A stretch of 64,000 bases of DNA from Macrocystis pyrifera (taxonomy: Eukaryota > Sar > Phaeophyceae > Laminariales > Laminariaceae), in assembly GCA_031763025.1 (NCBI GenBank), contig JASSKH010000044.1, forward strand, positions 124,001-188,000, written 5' to 3'. The notes below the pieces were generated by a model that worked only from the letters and a program-made list of their open reading frames with translations, was not told the DNA's origin and searched no databases. Positions 1 through 13,059 of the stretch are shown here, in pieces (the first letter of the stretch is position 1; each line of letters starts with the position of its first letter). The position numbers and the translations under genes were made by a program.

Positions 1-113
1 GGCGCCATGTACCAACTGCTCATACCCCCACCCTTGAAAGTTATGCTTCGTTCCTGCATGATAGGGATGCGAGGGTCCGAGGTCGTACGTCTACCACCAA
101 TCCTGATATCTCT

Positions 114-217
114 TACGGGGGACCATATCAAATAGGACCTACGGTACACACAAAACCTCTATATTTCGCTATTTTTATTAACAATATCTGGTCCTGTTTT
201 CCATGACCCCCCCGTAA
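114..217. mobile_element. short inverted-repeat element (MITE-like), copy A
   Basis: The ends are inverted repeats: TTACGGGGGACCATAT on the left, and on the right the complement of a segment ending in CCCCCCCGTAA. The AT-rich middle carries a second pair of inverted motifs (AGGACC and GGTCCT). The same element occurs at 53516-53626 and, split, at 12735-18404. It has no coding capacity, so it must be non-autonomous. The superfamily is not recognised and no clear target duplication is seen. Confidence 0.6.
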
Positions 218-3202
218 TATTACACCCCCCCACTCACTACAACAGCAATATCAAGATCGTGGTGATCAACAGTTGGTCATAGAATCTCCCTGCATGCGAG
301 CAGATGCATATATGCTCTTCTACACCGTTTGTACTGCAAGCACGATGATGCATCAGAAAGCCAGCCGCAGAAAACCCCCTTGCCTGGATTTTATATTGGC
401 AGGCCATCGGAATCAGTCAGTATGTCAGTCAGCCTTGACGTGCAGCCTTCCTCGCCTCTTCCCTCAGCAAATATCTTTGAGCAGATTAACCCACCAAAAT
501 GGGCCGCCGACGCTATTATAACTCAGAAGAAGATATCATCATGCTCATGATGACGGGATCGTCCTGATAGAGGTGGCAACGAACAGAACAAGACAAAACA
601 GAAGTGACAACGTCGTATGTTGTACTGAACAGTGAAAACGTACTTGAGGGGAAACCCAGTCAAAGTCCCGGCCACGTTGCGGCCATATGTTCACTAGGCA
701 ACACGGAACTCGACGAACTTAAATGGGATCAAGTATTGCACCCGACGTGAATTTCACGTATACCAATGAAGCTAACCTTCGGTACGCACGAATGAAGCGA
801 TGCCACTCCCACTCGTTTTACATGTCGACATGGTCTTGACTCCTGATCTTGTGGCGGAGGGCTTACTCCACTGCCTCGAATTCCTCTGCGCTTTCTTCAT
901 AAAAAGCGCATCTCCCAACCACAGAAAACAATGCAGACCACGGTTGCTGCCTTCTGTATTAGTAGGTAAAGAGAAGAGAGACATCGTGGGTACAGACGAT
1001 AGCCATCTACTAGAGGGATTGCTGCGCAGGTTGAGACCGGCACGGCAGCCGTGCAAGTTGTGACGCACCAAACAGGTGCCTCCCTTGTAGGCAACATTCT
1101 CTTACAGCAGTCAGTACCTGGTATAACAGCAGTGCAGTACCTCTCCTGCGCACACTGGTACAAGTGAAGTCAGTATGGGAGGCGCGCAAAAAAAAATGGC
1201 AACTGCTGCTGTTGTGGTAGACGGTACGAGCACAGATGCCCTTGTGAAGCCCGTACGGCACAGACAGTCTGAGAGATCTGCTGTAGGGACTCCTGTGGTA
1301 CTCGGACAGCAGGTGGGTACAAGTATACAACAGCAGTAGTACGTATGGTACAGCCGTAGTTTTGTGGTGGAGGTGCAGTACTCTTTTAGGTACCAGGTAT
1401 AAAACTGCTGTGCCAGCAAGCGACACTCGTAGGTGGTACATTACTCCTGTCGCCAGGGGAACACACAGGCAGCATTTGGCACAACACGACAACATACACG
1501 CGCACCTGTTACATAGAGGCCTCCCCCTCTGCAGTGCAAGCCTTCTTGCAGGGGGTGTGGAAGCGCTCCGTGGTGACTATAGATACGTGTTCATCCCGCC
1601 ACGCCGAAGTTTTGTATCCCCACCAGCACCACCAGCTGAACACCCACATTGCAAAGAAATACCTCCACCACCAGCAGTTTGCCCAGCGCCTCTTCGTCTT
1701 GGAAGGTGCTTCAAAGCTGGCAACGGAAGAGGGGCGCCATAATATATACTCTTAACGCTACGCCGTGGCGAACCAAACGAAGCCTAGTGACCTTCGGCAG
1801 GTCCCCAAGTGGGGCTCGTGATATTTATACTCTAAAGACAACAAACAACTTTACGTTTTGGAGGCCACACGCTTAGTGTTCAGGATCAATAGCTTTTATA
1901 TTGATTTTCGCGGACAAACACCGCTCGTGGGGCGCGTGTTTTACTTGGTTTTGGCATGTATCAGGTACATGATTTGGACCCAGAACGATCAGGTCTACCT
2001 AATTTTGCCCGGCGCTCAAAACTAAAAAACACGAAATTCCGCTTCATTCGAAATAAGCAACCAACCCCACAGCAGTTCGACAACCGTGGTCACCTCGACG
2101 TGGTTTGCTACCAACCATGTTTCATCCTCCGCTTACGTAAACCAATCGTGTACATCTCACGGATTCGGTGATGACATCAATCGCGACTGTTGTTACAGAT
2201 ACTCCAGAAAACAACAGACAAACCGGCAAATTAAACAAATGTCGGAAGATTGTGCGCACCACGCGAAAGAGAGGTCTTTGCTCCCATTTAGTAATGCTGT
2301 CCCGTTGTGGGGACAAGCCACTCAAATTCCGTGAATGTCTGCTTTGCTCAAAACAGCAGTGCAGTGCCGAAGGGATTAATGCCTTACAGGTTAAGCAAAA
2401 GACTAATTACCACAGACGTAGTCCTGATTGACGCAAGGCTTCCTGATACATGCAGTACGCCGTTGGTGATCACGCACAACAATCCTAATGCGAACGCAAC
2501 AATCTCCTCTGCATTAACAAAAATACCACCGCCTAAACATGTCAGCACGGCGACAACGAATAGCATTCCACTGCAATTTTGGTGATTTCGTCAACGTCGT
2601 CGGCATCTGCACGCGCCGGAAATGTGGAAATCAGTAGCGGACAGCTCTCTCAATCAAACATTCAAAAACATGATAAACAAACAAGAGCAAATGGACAGAT
2701 AAAAAAACACACATATATTTTCTGACGTAACGGAAAGACGCTGCACGGCCCAATGAACAAGCTTTCGTGCTGCAGGAAACCAAGGTCATGTGCCTCCGAA
2801 GAGCACGAAAAATCAAACAAACCAAAAAGACAACGCAGGATTCTAATACCAAACCGCGGAAGAGGGGCAACACCGGCCGACTTAGCACGTCTGACGACGA
2901 TCCGTGTCCCACGCTTCAAGAGCCCGCTTATGCAATTTCCGTACAGCAGTATTTACAGTTCATGACGCAAGCACGCGACATATACTTATGAACCTACTGT
3001 AGCTCACAGCAAACAGGCACACAAATAGGTATAATACATCGAAAGAGTAGAAGCCCGTATGCGTCCCTCAATGAAAAAGCGCATTCGCCGTGATGCCTAC
3101 CACCGTCCCACCAAAACAAATTAACTATAGTTTCCCTCGTTCAATGCTTTTCCGTGGTGTCTCAGTATATGCCATTCACAATTCATCTTTCTCATTCTTC
3201 AG
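218..3202. other. no gene recognised; 5' flank or intron of the LRR gene
   Basis: No LRR exon, RNA gene or recognisable protein was found here. Open frames exist on both strands (for example around 1010-1495), but they have no domain signature and are of a length expected by chance. The segment at 1080-1450 is rich in GTA/CAG-type trinucleotides. A start exon of the LRR gene could lie here or upstream of the window. Confidence 0.5.
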
Positions 3203-3274
3203 GCGGCTCGACGACAACGACCTGACGACGTTGGACACCGGGCTCTTCGATAACTTGGGGTCTCTTGCGAGCTT
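3203..3274 (+). CDS. LRR exon 1 (72 nt)
   Basis: The sequence reads TTCTTCAG, then the exon, then GTGAGTGG. In the shared phase (one leading base, two trailing bases) it encodes RLDDNDLTTLDTGLFDNLGS followed by LASL. This is a 24-residue LRR with Leu, Asn and Leu at the usual spacing and the LF.NL.SL end typical of this array. Exon length is divisible by three and flanking phases are identical, so it can be skipped or duplicated without a frame shift. It is the most upstream clear LRR exon in the window. Confidence 0.8.
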
Positions 3275-6200
3275 GTGAGTGGAGCCCATGGTTTTGGATT
3301 TAGTAGTGACGATTGGCGATAGGCAGTAAGGATGAGAATGTCAGCGATTGTGGTGCTACTACTCTTGTGGAACATGTCGACCATCAAGGGACTCGCGGTT
3401 CATGGTCGACGTTAGCGTGGCATGTCTCAGCAATCGTAAGCGAGGTTTCAGCGAAGAAGCCGAAACCGCGATAGCGATGGTGAAATCAGTAACCAAACCG
3501 GGTCTATCTAGCAAGCAATACCCGATATCTGTGCAACTTTTGAAACGACCTTTAACACTCCTCGTACGATGGTTAGATACTCTGATTGCTTTTGTGACGT
3601 AGTGCGGCGGTCGATGAGCAGCCCTCTGCCTGACAAACGTCGGTGGAACACGAACCGAACGTCTACCGTTGAAGTAGTGCAGCTCATGGCTCCCGAGAAA
3701 ATTTCAAACGCATTATGTGGTCATATATTCGCCGGTTACTGCTCACGCGCTCGACTACAATGACAGGATTCACATTCCGAAGCACGAACCTGTCGTCCGG
3801 CAATGCATCCCATTTTCCAGAACCCGGAAGGTCTTACACAACATCGTGTATTTATTGTTCGATGTTGACTGTGCTCACGTGCAGAAATCAGTTCAACGCA
3901 AACTGTGTACCGCTGTGATTGTTAAACTAACCCAACAATGGAGTCCGAGCGTGTACGGCCTGATACATGCGCATTATCGCGCAAATATCGGGTATATACT
4001 TGGAGTACACAGTCACTAGCCACATGAGACCAACACAATCGTGAACCACCGTAGAGTATACATTCAGAAAGAGTATCATGGTCGTCACCACAGGCGCGTG
4101 ACGTGGAATAGGTAGCGATTGTGCGCATGTGTTGTGTTGCCTCGCACCTTCAAGTTCACGACCATGAGATTTTCAGTCGTCTCTTGCCGCATATTCGGCT
4201 GCAGTCTGGTGGACTCGAAACGCTCGCCCACCCCATAACGAGCTTGGGCCAGTTTTAGGGTTGTCGTTTCTCGTACAGTGTTGCGGTCGTCCCGACGTGA
4301 AGTGAAACGTTTGCTTTCGGGGTTCATTTTGTATCTTCGAACGTTCGGCCAAATGCCACCACCTTAACACCCCAACGTCGAGGTGCACAGCAGATGCCCG
4401 TTCAGAACTTGCAGATAGCGCATTCGGAGATTTGCACGACTTTCTTTAGATCAAATGCTTGGTTGATGCACGTACTATCTATCAAGGAACAAACCAGCTG
4501 AAAGTTCAAAGGCAGAGGGGACTTGTGGGGCGATTGGCTGCACAGACAGACATCTTACTGTCAACGTAAGCCGGAAATGCGGATATTAAGGACGGGTGTC
4601 ACCTTCCGGTGCCCTAATCTTGCAAACCAAGTAGTACGGGGGTGCACACCAGCTGAGTTCCACAGCTATCAGATTTCGTTGCCCTCATTGAAGGCTACAG
4701 CCTAGGCAGAGAACATGATTATCGCCGAATCGTATCAGGTAATTGCCCTCTTTTCCCTGTTGCCATCGCTTCAAGAACTCCACCACCTGTTTGACGAGGG
4801 CATACACAACCCCTAGTATGGGCGATTGAATTTCTACACACAGCATGCCACCATGAGGAATTCAACAAAAACCTCGTCCACACAGCTGGGGAATATGACG
4901 TTGTTTTTCAGACACACCCTGGACAGTAGTACTGCTCCGTCACCGCTACTGGTACTGCTGAGACTGTCGCTACTGTTGCATCCACCCTGCTACGAATACA
5001 CATACTGTTATATTTACTTACTTCTGCGGATGCTAATGGTATCGCGGGTGCTATAGTGTCCACGTTATTAGGTTCCTACAGCATAAGCTTCAACAAATAA
5101 GGCGGGTATTCACTGCTTCAGATGAGGGTACATCCGTTGGAAGTACTGATTGTTTGAGGAGTCGAGAAAGTAGTAGGCGTCCCGGACCCGACGGCGGGCA
5201 TCTGCCGATCGTGATAAATACGTATGTGTAACCTACTGCTTGCTTTCTGTCGAGGCACGGTAGATCGTACAGTAGTTCGCCATCGATACCTGCGGCTACT
5301 ACCCATCGAGACGGAGAGCTATAACCATGGAGTTTGATGGAGAAGAGGCCGGCGCCTTGCGCACTCGGCTGGGTTCCACGGAGGGGCTGCGGAGGGGTCT
5401 CTAGAACCCCCGGAGATTTGTTTCTGTGTAGGGTCTGTTTCAGACAAGGCTTTGCTTTACAGGCGCTAAGTAAGCCGGAATACTGTATTCAGTTGGCAGT
5501 TTGCAAGGTTGTGTCAGTGATGTAGAGGGCCTGCATGAGCCCTCTACTATTTCCGTGCAGTTGGCCTCAAACTAAGGGGCATGATTGAAAAAAGTACGAT
5601 TCAGCTACATGTCAGACATCGTCTGGAACGGTTATCGTTCTACATCTCTGGCAGCAGCTTCGCCGTAAGAACATATACATATAAAATATGTATCACTAAT
5701 GAGATATACGACTTAATTCAACAGTATATCAGCAGCCAAAGATCCATTGTATAGTAAGAGCCCCATGATTCATTAATGTCGCCCACGTCTTCGCTTGCGT
5801 CGTGATGTTCATAAAGTGCCTCAAACCATTGCCTCAACATTGGCTTGGGCCACAGCGGAACCATGTTGCATACCACAGACGTACGCGTTGCTCAATAGGC
5901 TAATTTAACGATCAGTGTGGTAGTCAAACATTCGCGGAACAGCGCAAACCCTATCGAAAGCTCGTGTTCCCACTCACACGTAAAGGGTCGGTGACCAGTG
6001 ATACTACCATCACGATCTCTGTTTTCTTCCCGCTAGCGCTTGGACAGGCAGTCTAGACTGGCCACGAAAAAGACAGCTGCTCACAGCATCGACGACGTTT
6101 CTGTCGGTTCGTAACGCTGAAATAGAACGTCAGTTTGGCGTTCGACTTGGTAAATCCTCCGTTAGACATATATTGCCTATTTCTCAAGTCTGTGGTAAAA

Positions 6201-6432
6201 CTACCGTCTTCCAGACTCCGACGAGGACTTACACCCCACATAGCGATATACCCGTTTGTCCCTTGCGCACCAACATCAGGAGTCATTCCGCAAACATGGG
6301 CGAGGCTACGCTTTGACACTCCGCCTCAAGAGAATAACACTCGTGCATTGAAGTTCCGCTCATGCATCGTGCACCGTACTAACACGGAATGTTTGCCACT
6401 CATGACTACGCTTGATGTATGGCATTCTCCAG
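3275..6432 (+). other. intron between LRR exons 1 and 2
   Basis: The segment begins with GTGAGT and ends at TTCTCCAG. About 3.2 kb were scanned for LRR-like exons and none could be supported. Small open frames on either strand show no motif. Confidence 0.5.
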
Positions 6433-6504
6433 GTGCCTATTCCAGAATGCGTTGACTACGCTGGGTGCCGGTGTCTTCGATGGTTTGGGGTCGCTTGGTA
6501 CCCT
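6433..6504 (+). CDS. LRR exon 2 (72 nt)
   Basis: The exon is bounded by a TCTCCAG acceptor and a GTGAGCGG donor. In the common phase it encodes CLFQNALTTLGAGVFDGLGS then LGTL, a clear LRR with the NALTTL core and VFDGL end. The first consensus Leu is replaced by the pair Cys-Leu. The following intron to exon 3 is only 313 nt and holds nothing recognised. Length and phases are the same as in exon 1. Confidence 0.8.
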
Positions 6505-6817
6505 GTGAGCGGAGTGTGTGATTTTCGTCATTCTATGTAATGACTAACTATGTTTGGTTGTAGGTAACGAAGCGTTTACTTTTCTAGTTCATCTGCCTTT
6601 GGTACCAACGTGTTGTTGTTGTGTTGCCACATGTAGTAGCAAGATACCAAGGTGCTTCAGTTGAGCCCTAGTTGAACAATTTCAAGCTGTTGCTGTAGGA
6701 TATCAGAACGTTGCATGTGGCACGAGGTAGCATATTCCCACGCACGTACGGAGAGATCCTCGCACTATGCATTATCATGTACATCTCTTCCGTGGTGGTT
6801 CGTGTTGGTGTGCACAG

Positions 6818-6889
6818 GCTGGTGGGGGAAAATGACATCGGAACAATCTATGTTGACGTGTTCCAGAGCTTGGGGCTTCTCAGAACCCT
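6818..6889 (+). CDS. LRR exon 3 (72 nt)
   Basis: The exon is bounded by TGCACAG and GTGAGTGA. It encodes LVGENDIGTIYVDVFQSLGL then LRTL. The asparagine-hydrophobic core (ENDIGTI) and the VFQSLGLL end fit the array consensus, although this is the most diverged of the intact copies. Exon size (72 nt) and intron phases are unchanged, which supports real splicing rather than chance. Confidence 0.75.
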
Positions 6890-9800
6890 GTGAGTGAGCG
6901 ACCAACTGGGAGTACAGCGATTCAATACATTAATCTCGAACCGCCCGATGAAACAACCATGCCTGACACGCTTCCTAGGCTGACAATTTGTTTCACGTCT
7001 TCGTGAAGGAAGCCTACGCGAGGATTCAAGCCTCTGGAACACAGATCCAACGCGTGCTACGTTAGACGTTCGTAGAATGTTTTGTATGAAATATGCTTGG
7101 AACGACGGGACTCCCTAATGCCAGTTTCCTTGTTTTTACGTTATTATTCGTACACTGAGATTTTATTCATCGTATTCGCGCTTACGGTTTCCGAGTGACT
7201 CCGTGATAACTTGTTTATAGTATAGAGACCCTCAAGCGAAAACCGTCAAATGAAAATCCAGTGCGTTTTGTTTCGTCGCATATGTCTCCCACTGTCAATG
7301 GTTTTGCGGAATTTTGGGACGCCCCCCTCGTTAATACCAACAAACATTGACGGTATATTTTAGTATTTAATGATAGGGATCATTTGTGGGATCGCGAGCG
7401 TTCACAAAAATCACCTTTCACCCGTTTCGAAGCAGGGTTGCATCCGGGGGAGGACACATTTTCAAGGTATTCGGCTTATGGGGACATCATGCTTGAACGA
7501 CGGAAACATCGACTATTGCACCGAACGTTCTGCAGAAGTTGTCACAGATATATCTCATGTTTGTTTGCTGAACCACCAGTCTGAACGCATTAGTTTGTCC
7601 TTTTGCAGACTGTGTATTTATCGCTCCAGTAATGAAAACAGAGGTGACGTCGAGAACGAAAGTCAGCGTTGTCGTATGATGACTGTTGAGTTTGTTGCCG
7701 GTCTCATTATATAGCCCAAGTTCGAGGATTATATTTTTTTCGGTGTTTGTTCTGTCACGTGCTACAGTAGAAGCTGCACCTGTTAATTTTTACGCTCTTC
7801 ACGTGACTGTGGTGGAGGAAATCGTTTCGCTCTCCCTCAAAAACGTTTTTTTTTGTAGCACAGAACAAACAGACGTTTTTTCAGGCTGCCAACTGTAGAT
7901 GTTCCTCGAGACATTTTGCGAAATATTATGAGATTGGCGATATTTAGCGATAATTATTACTGTAGGTTCTCGGTACCCTTTAGAAACCCTGCTAGCCAGA
8001 CACACAATCCGGCAGAAAAATGTAGTCGTTATCGTGGCAGGCATACGTTTTCCAAATATCTTCCGAGAACGGCTACGAAACAGCAATTTACCCGAAGAGA
8101 GCCGTACAACTGACGGGGAAGCATCTGTTTCTGGGGTTTCCACAGTAAAGGAGTTTCACACTCAGAATTTCTGAAAAACAACTTAAGGGGAATTAAAAGT
8201 GAGCAAAGCCATGGTAGGGGTGGTACCTTAGTAAATGAGCTTTCTACACGAGGAGCTCAACATCTCACCCGGAACATTCGAAACACAACATGTTCACCCA
8301 ACTTGACGTACCCTGTCTACGCGCTCATCTTGAACTTAAATACAATGTATTAGTAGCAGTAAAGTTGTCATACTATTAATAGCTGGTGTCGAGAAGCTCA
8401 GCAATTGTGAAACCATTGAATGAAAACCGTGCAACCCCTACGCGGTGAGATGGGTAAAGTGCAACACGATGAACTATCGTGTGGACGAAACCTTCAATAA
8501 AAATCAAGTGAACACCCAACTCATTGTATTGCAGCAAAACTCGGCACAGGACTCTCGTGCTAATAGTAGACGCGAACTACGGAAAAAGAGGTGGCACCTG
8601 GTATTTCTGAGGCTCTTGGATTAACTTCAGTTTAGAAGCTCTATATTTTTCTCAAGAAATGTTTTTTTTCCCAGAAAAAACGGACGATTCAAGCTCGACC
8701 TGTTGAAGGTGTTGTCGAAACATATAACAAACGAAACTGAGACTACCCACGTTGGGTTGACAGCATTTCCTTAGGTGCCCTTTAAAGACCGCACCGATCA
8801 GAAGCAAAATATTACACAATAATGTTGCATCCATCTCCTGGCGGGCCCTTAATAGTGTCAAACGTTCATGAGTGGAGAAGGTTGGTCGACCAGGAATTGG
8901 TTTGCCCAAAACTTGACACCGGTGTGTCTCGAAATGTATACTTGTATCAGTGGTCAAACGTCAAATGGCTACCATTCTGTGGCTAAACCTGAGGGTTTTT
9001 TTCATCCTAATGTTGGCATATACGTTCCTCGAACTGTTCGGTGCAGAGTGATATGGAACGCATGCTAAGATGGGGTGCATCATCTTTGCCCTGTAAGTTT
9101 CCTCACTTGAAGCGCTCAAAACATTTTGAAGCGGAAGGATTTTATGAGAACAACCATCCCCGTGACCTGTAGAGAGTAGGTATGCACAAAACTACCCTTT
9201 TCTAACAAAAACAAAAGACGGTCCGACGAATTTTGCTCAAGGAGCCCTGTTAATCAGGAAATTTCCCAGGTAAAACGTGCCATCGGTGTAGTTGTAGAAG
9301 GCATCAAAGCAAGGAACATATGTCTGACCTCCCCTCCCCCCCGTCCACTCTATTGTAACGTGCGTCTTATCACGCTATACACGCCGCGTACAGTCAGAGT
9401 AGAGGTATCCAAAATGTAAACCACCGTCGCAAACCAACAAATATTTTCAACCAACAGAGCCATCCTAGGTATGCATTCAAGATCAGAATGAAGACTCAGA
9501 GCTTCAACTCCTCAGCGAGTTCGCAGTCGTTGAGTCGTTTATATTCAAGTTCGAACTTCAGGTCCAATACCTATTCTTCTATTGCTTCCGCTAGTACCAC
9601 AGCAGGAGAAAAATATACAACTACTCGCACTACGGTAGTGACACACTTGAGGAAAGCCATGACAGGGGTAGTGCCTTCTTTTCGTGAAATCCACACATGG
9701 GTACAGCTCAATATCAGACCCGGACGATCAGTTCGAACAAGCTTGTACCCACAACCCGTTCAACAATTCTATGCGCTACAGTCGTGCTTGCAAAACCCAA

Positions 9801-10382
9801 ACGTACTCGTGGACGTCTCATGGTACTCGATACATTAATCGTTGCTCCCTTGAAGTGCGCGATCGGTCAGAAACGTCTAAGCCGATAAACTGCATACTGG
9901 GTGACCTCTTCAATGTTATTAGCTGCGGATTGAACGGGTAGTATCCAAAGTAAAGAGCAGGCACTACCATCACTATCACCGTGGTTTGGGACAGGCTGCT
10001 GTCCGCGGCGAAAAACGTCGAGAACATCGTTCATTCACACCATTATTGGAGAGCCTTCATAGGCACGGCAACAAAGCACTGTTGCCATAAGTAGTGGTGG
10101 GTGTCAAATATGTAGCATGGGAGGGATCGTGTTTGTTGCGTTTGTCTTCGTCTTCGCAGAAGGGACGACACATCACCAATCATGGCCATGACAGCGTATA
10201 ACAATGCGGCGTACGTCTGTTTTTCGATTGAGGCGAGATCCGGTATAGGCGACGTCACGGTCTGTAGTTTACTTGGTTTTACCATATTTTCTTCTTACGT
10301 CCTAACCTGGAGCCGGTCTGCCTCCCCCAACCAGTTCTAAATTTCATGTTGCTCCATAAATTGCACGTATGCAATTGTTCAG
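6890..10382 (+). other. intron between LRR exons 3 and 4
   Basis: About 3.5 kb begin with GTGAGT and end in a GTTCAG acceptor. A region near 9044-9090 ends in a GTAAGT donor and vaguely resembles a shrunken LRR exon, but it lacks the core motif and was not accepted. Otherwise nothing is recognised. Confidence 0.45.
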
Positions 10383-10454
10383 GGACCTGAGCGACAACGC
10401 GCTGGTGACTCTAGAAGCCGGCGTCTTCGACAACTTGGGCTCCGTTCGTCTATT
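10383..10454 (+). CDS. LRR exon 4 (72 nt)
   Basis: The exon lies between GTTCAG and GTGAGTTG. It encodes DLSDNALVTLEAGVFDNLGS then VRLL, very close to the array consensus (L.DNAL.TLEAGVFDNLGS). Length and phases match the other LRR exons. A decayed LRR exon follows only about 300 nt downstream, suggesting local exon duplication followed by loss. Confidence 0.8.
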
Positions 10455-10758
10455 GTGAGTTGATTATACCAGCATGCTTGCGTGCTCGGTAGTATGGACT
10501 GATCTGGTTTGGACATATCCCTAGTCCCGCGTGTTTCAGGTATGCCTACTCTCGAAAACGATGGTTGTCGTGATAGGTTTTCTTGCAAGTCAGGCGTTTT
10601 GGTCCACGGTACCAACTCACGAAGATGACGGGCACGTCCGCGTAGCAAAAAGGGGTGTAATAAACGCCTAGCCGACCCGCTCTCAAGTGGAAGCTGTTCC
10701 GCACACTTTTTCTTTGATGCATGTCGCTCTGGTTCAGCTATTTCGACGTCGAAAACAG

Positions 10759-10829
10759 GATTCTTAACGACAACGGCATCGCAACCATGGAGACAGGCGT
10801 TTCAAGGACTTAACCGCGCTTGGACTTGT
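10759..10829 (+). pseudogene. decayed LRR exon (71 nt)
   Basis: An AACAG acceptor and a GTGAGT donor are both kept. The reading ILNDNGIATMETGV is a good LRR start. The exon is 71 nt instead of 72: one T is missing near 10800 in what would be a Val-Phe pair, so the frame shifts and a stop appears before the donor. If spliced in, it would truncate the protein; skipping it would keep the frame of its neighbours. Basis: direct comparison with the 72-nt exons nearby. Confidence 0.65.
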
Positions 10830-11153
10830 GTGAGTGAGGGAGTGAGAGGTTTGCATCCCGACCGGATAGCATTCTTCACATATATAACCCACGGCCGCAC
10901 ATGTCACTCGGTCCAGGGGTATAGCAATTGACCCCTGAGCGTTAATGATCCCTCTTGTTGAGGTCAGTTGCATTGTTGTTTGCTCGGCGACGAGGTTTGG
11001 GACAGCGTCTGTTCCCCCTACGGGCACAAAACGTTGGGGATGCACGGTGAGGAGGGGTGCTCAACCCCGGGGTTCGAGGGCCTATATGTGACCTAACGTC
11101 CCCTTCGATCAATGCGTGTCGTTCCGGAGATGAACCGACTGCAGGATAGCACG

Positions 11154-11225
11154 TATGGTCACCGCAGATGGCGTCATGACCCTGGAACGGCGAACCTACA
11201 GATGGTTGCACCGATGATGTCGTAC
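11154..11225 (+). pseudogene. probable decayed LRR exon
   Basis: Reading from 11155 gives MVTADGVMTLERRTYRWLH, which lines up residue for residue with the consensus DLSDNALVTLEAGVFDNLG in length and in the V.TLE core. The acceptor AG at the expected place is gone, there is no GTGAGT donor at the end, and a stop follows within the window of the expected exon. I regard it as an eroded array member. Chance resemblance cannot be excluded. Confidence 0.35.
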
Positions 11226-12734
11226 CACATTTGCGATATTCTTCGAATAATGTTGTCCAAGGACCAAGTGAAAACTTTAACACACGAACTTCCCGATCTG
11301 CACAGTACGCCTGCCGCTCCCGCAAAGACAGTGGGTATGTAAATGATATGACGTGTTAAGTTACATGATGGACTCTGTTGAACATCATTGAGACTGCGGT
11401 CACTCTCGCAGTCATCCGGGTAGCGCGGTCTCAACCTGTGCGGTAGTGACCAGCGTTGCTCTACCGTCCACCCCACTACCCTCTAAAAACTGCCACAGAA
11501 TCGCACACGAAACGCTAACGTACTGTACGGCATCCGCAACTGCATCAGCATCAGTAATATACATCATGTGCAACTATACCTGGAATAAAAGAATACAGTG
11601 CAGACAGAAGACATTTAGAGGGTCGAAAAAACAGACACGCAGCATCCGCGACCTAAACTCGTGCTGTGTATGTTCGCTTTTCGTTTTTGTATGTATAGGC
11701 TATAAAAGCGTATATATCTCATGATATGTTTTGCTGCCACTGCTACATCTCCTGTTCAACAATGACGCTACTGGGTTAAAGGACAGTGTTTGAACGCTTC
11801 TCTAGTAAGATAAACTCGTCCTGATACTTCGCCCAAACCTTCTTCTACTACTACTACTACTACTACTACTACTGCGAGTGGTGTGGTACTCTTAATACTA
11901 ATAGTCCTTCCACTCCTACTTCAGCTACTACTGCTACTGCCACTCCTACTTCAACTACTACTGCTACTGTCACTGCTACTTCTACTATTGTTACTACTAC
12001 TACTACTACTCCTCCTCCTGCCAATATACTACTGTAGTAGATATACCCATGCTTGAGTCTAGATTTTGTCTCTTAACGAGAGGTGGCAGTGAAGTGTCAG
12101 TGAAGATCACTAGTGACGAAGAGGAAACACATTAGTTTAAAATCGGCGATCACGTAGCAAGTGTGAACATCAACTAGAGAAGTCAAAAACATCTCAGGAG
12201 ACGAGAACCATGAAACCTAAAATGAGTAAAAGAGAGCGGATAAGGAGCAGGAGCAAAAGAGGAAAAAATGAGTAGAGTACGGCACTAGCGACAGTAGTCA
12301 CATGGGGGTGATGATGCAGTCTGTTCGGCTAACCTACGTTGGGGTGACGACCTCGGAGTTGTTTGCTCCGTGCTAGCCGGACCTGATTCGTCCGTTCCAG
12401 GCTGAGTAGTAGCCGAGGAAACGGGAACACATGTTGCCCCCAGCCAGTGTTTCAAGCCGACTCGTCTACGCTTTTTTGTGCGCTGCACAGCGCGTGCAGA
12501 TCTTATTGCCACAGAAATCGCCGAGAATAAGTATATTCGGCCTCAGGGTAAACATGTCCCTCCGGGACGCTTATGACGGCCTGAGCAGTCCTCTCTCATA
12601 CGGGGTAAGTCTGTTGAACTGGCAGTGGACCGACGTTGCCATATCGTATGCTGATGTTGCTGCTCTCAAAGATCGAACATTGCTCTTGATAAAGTTGATT
12701 GTACCATATTCTAGCTCATGCACGTGAAAACTGA
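11226..12734 (+). other. intron sequence with trinucleotide repeats
   Basis: No exon was found. The segment contains CTA/TAC-type simple repeats (described separately) and A-rich sequence at 12060-12260. Open frames such as that at 12431-12727 have no recognised motif. Confidence 0.45.
11844..12023. repeat. CTA/TAC trinucleotide microsatellite and degenerate flank
   Basis: A near-perfect run of TAC/CTA units covers 11844-11873. It is followed by degenerate units (CTACTACTGCTACTGCCACT-like) to about 12023 that alternate CTACT with CTGCTACTG. It is a simple sequence repeat in an intron. Confidence 0.85.
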
Positions 12735-12750
12735 CTATACGGGGGGTATA

Positions 12751-12980
12751 TGGCCTCTGCCAGATGATATCAGCAAGAGGGCTTCCAGCGAGGGACTCCA
12801 CCAGTCTCGCTGGCCTCGCACTCAGTAAGTCTTGTTCTTAGAGCTTGTATTATCACGGAGTGATCCTCATCGGACCACGAGCCAGGTGGCTAGGGGACAT
12901 CACACAGGATCCCCGGCCACTGCTCCACTCACACATGCGATTACACTGAAACCTCCACGGCTTGGTATCTTTTGGCTACA
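12751..12980 (-). repeat. LTR (3' LTR of the minus-strand element)
   Basis: A 230-bp direct repeat beginning TGGCCTCTGCCAG and ending TTTTGGCTACA. I found no difference from the copy at 18074-18303. The sequence next to its inner side, read on the minus strand, is a G-rich tract that fits a polypurine primer. Confidence 0.92.
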
Positions 12981-13059
12981 GCACCCCCAAAGCGAGTTCA
13001 CTCGACACGAACGAGCTTGACAAAACCAAAAAACCAAGACGAAATCGCATGCGGCAAAT

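Noticed and set aside
1010-1495. A 161-codon minus-strand frame rich in Cys and Leu
   Set aside because: Composition follows from GTA/CAG-type trinucleotide-rich DNA; no motif.
9044-9091. A possible shrunken LRR exon before GTAAGT
   Set aside because: The acceptor and a TCATCTTTGCCCT end are there, but the LRR core is absent and the length does not fit.
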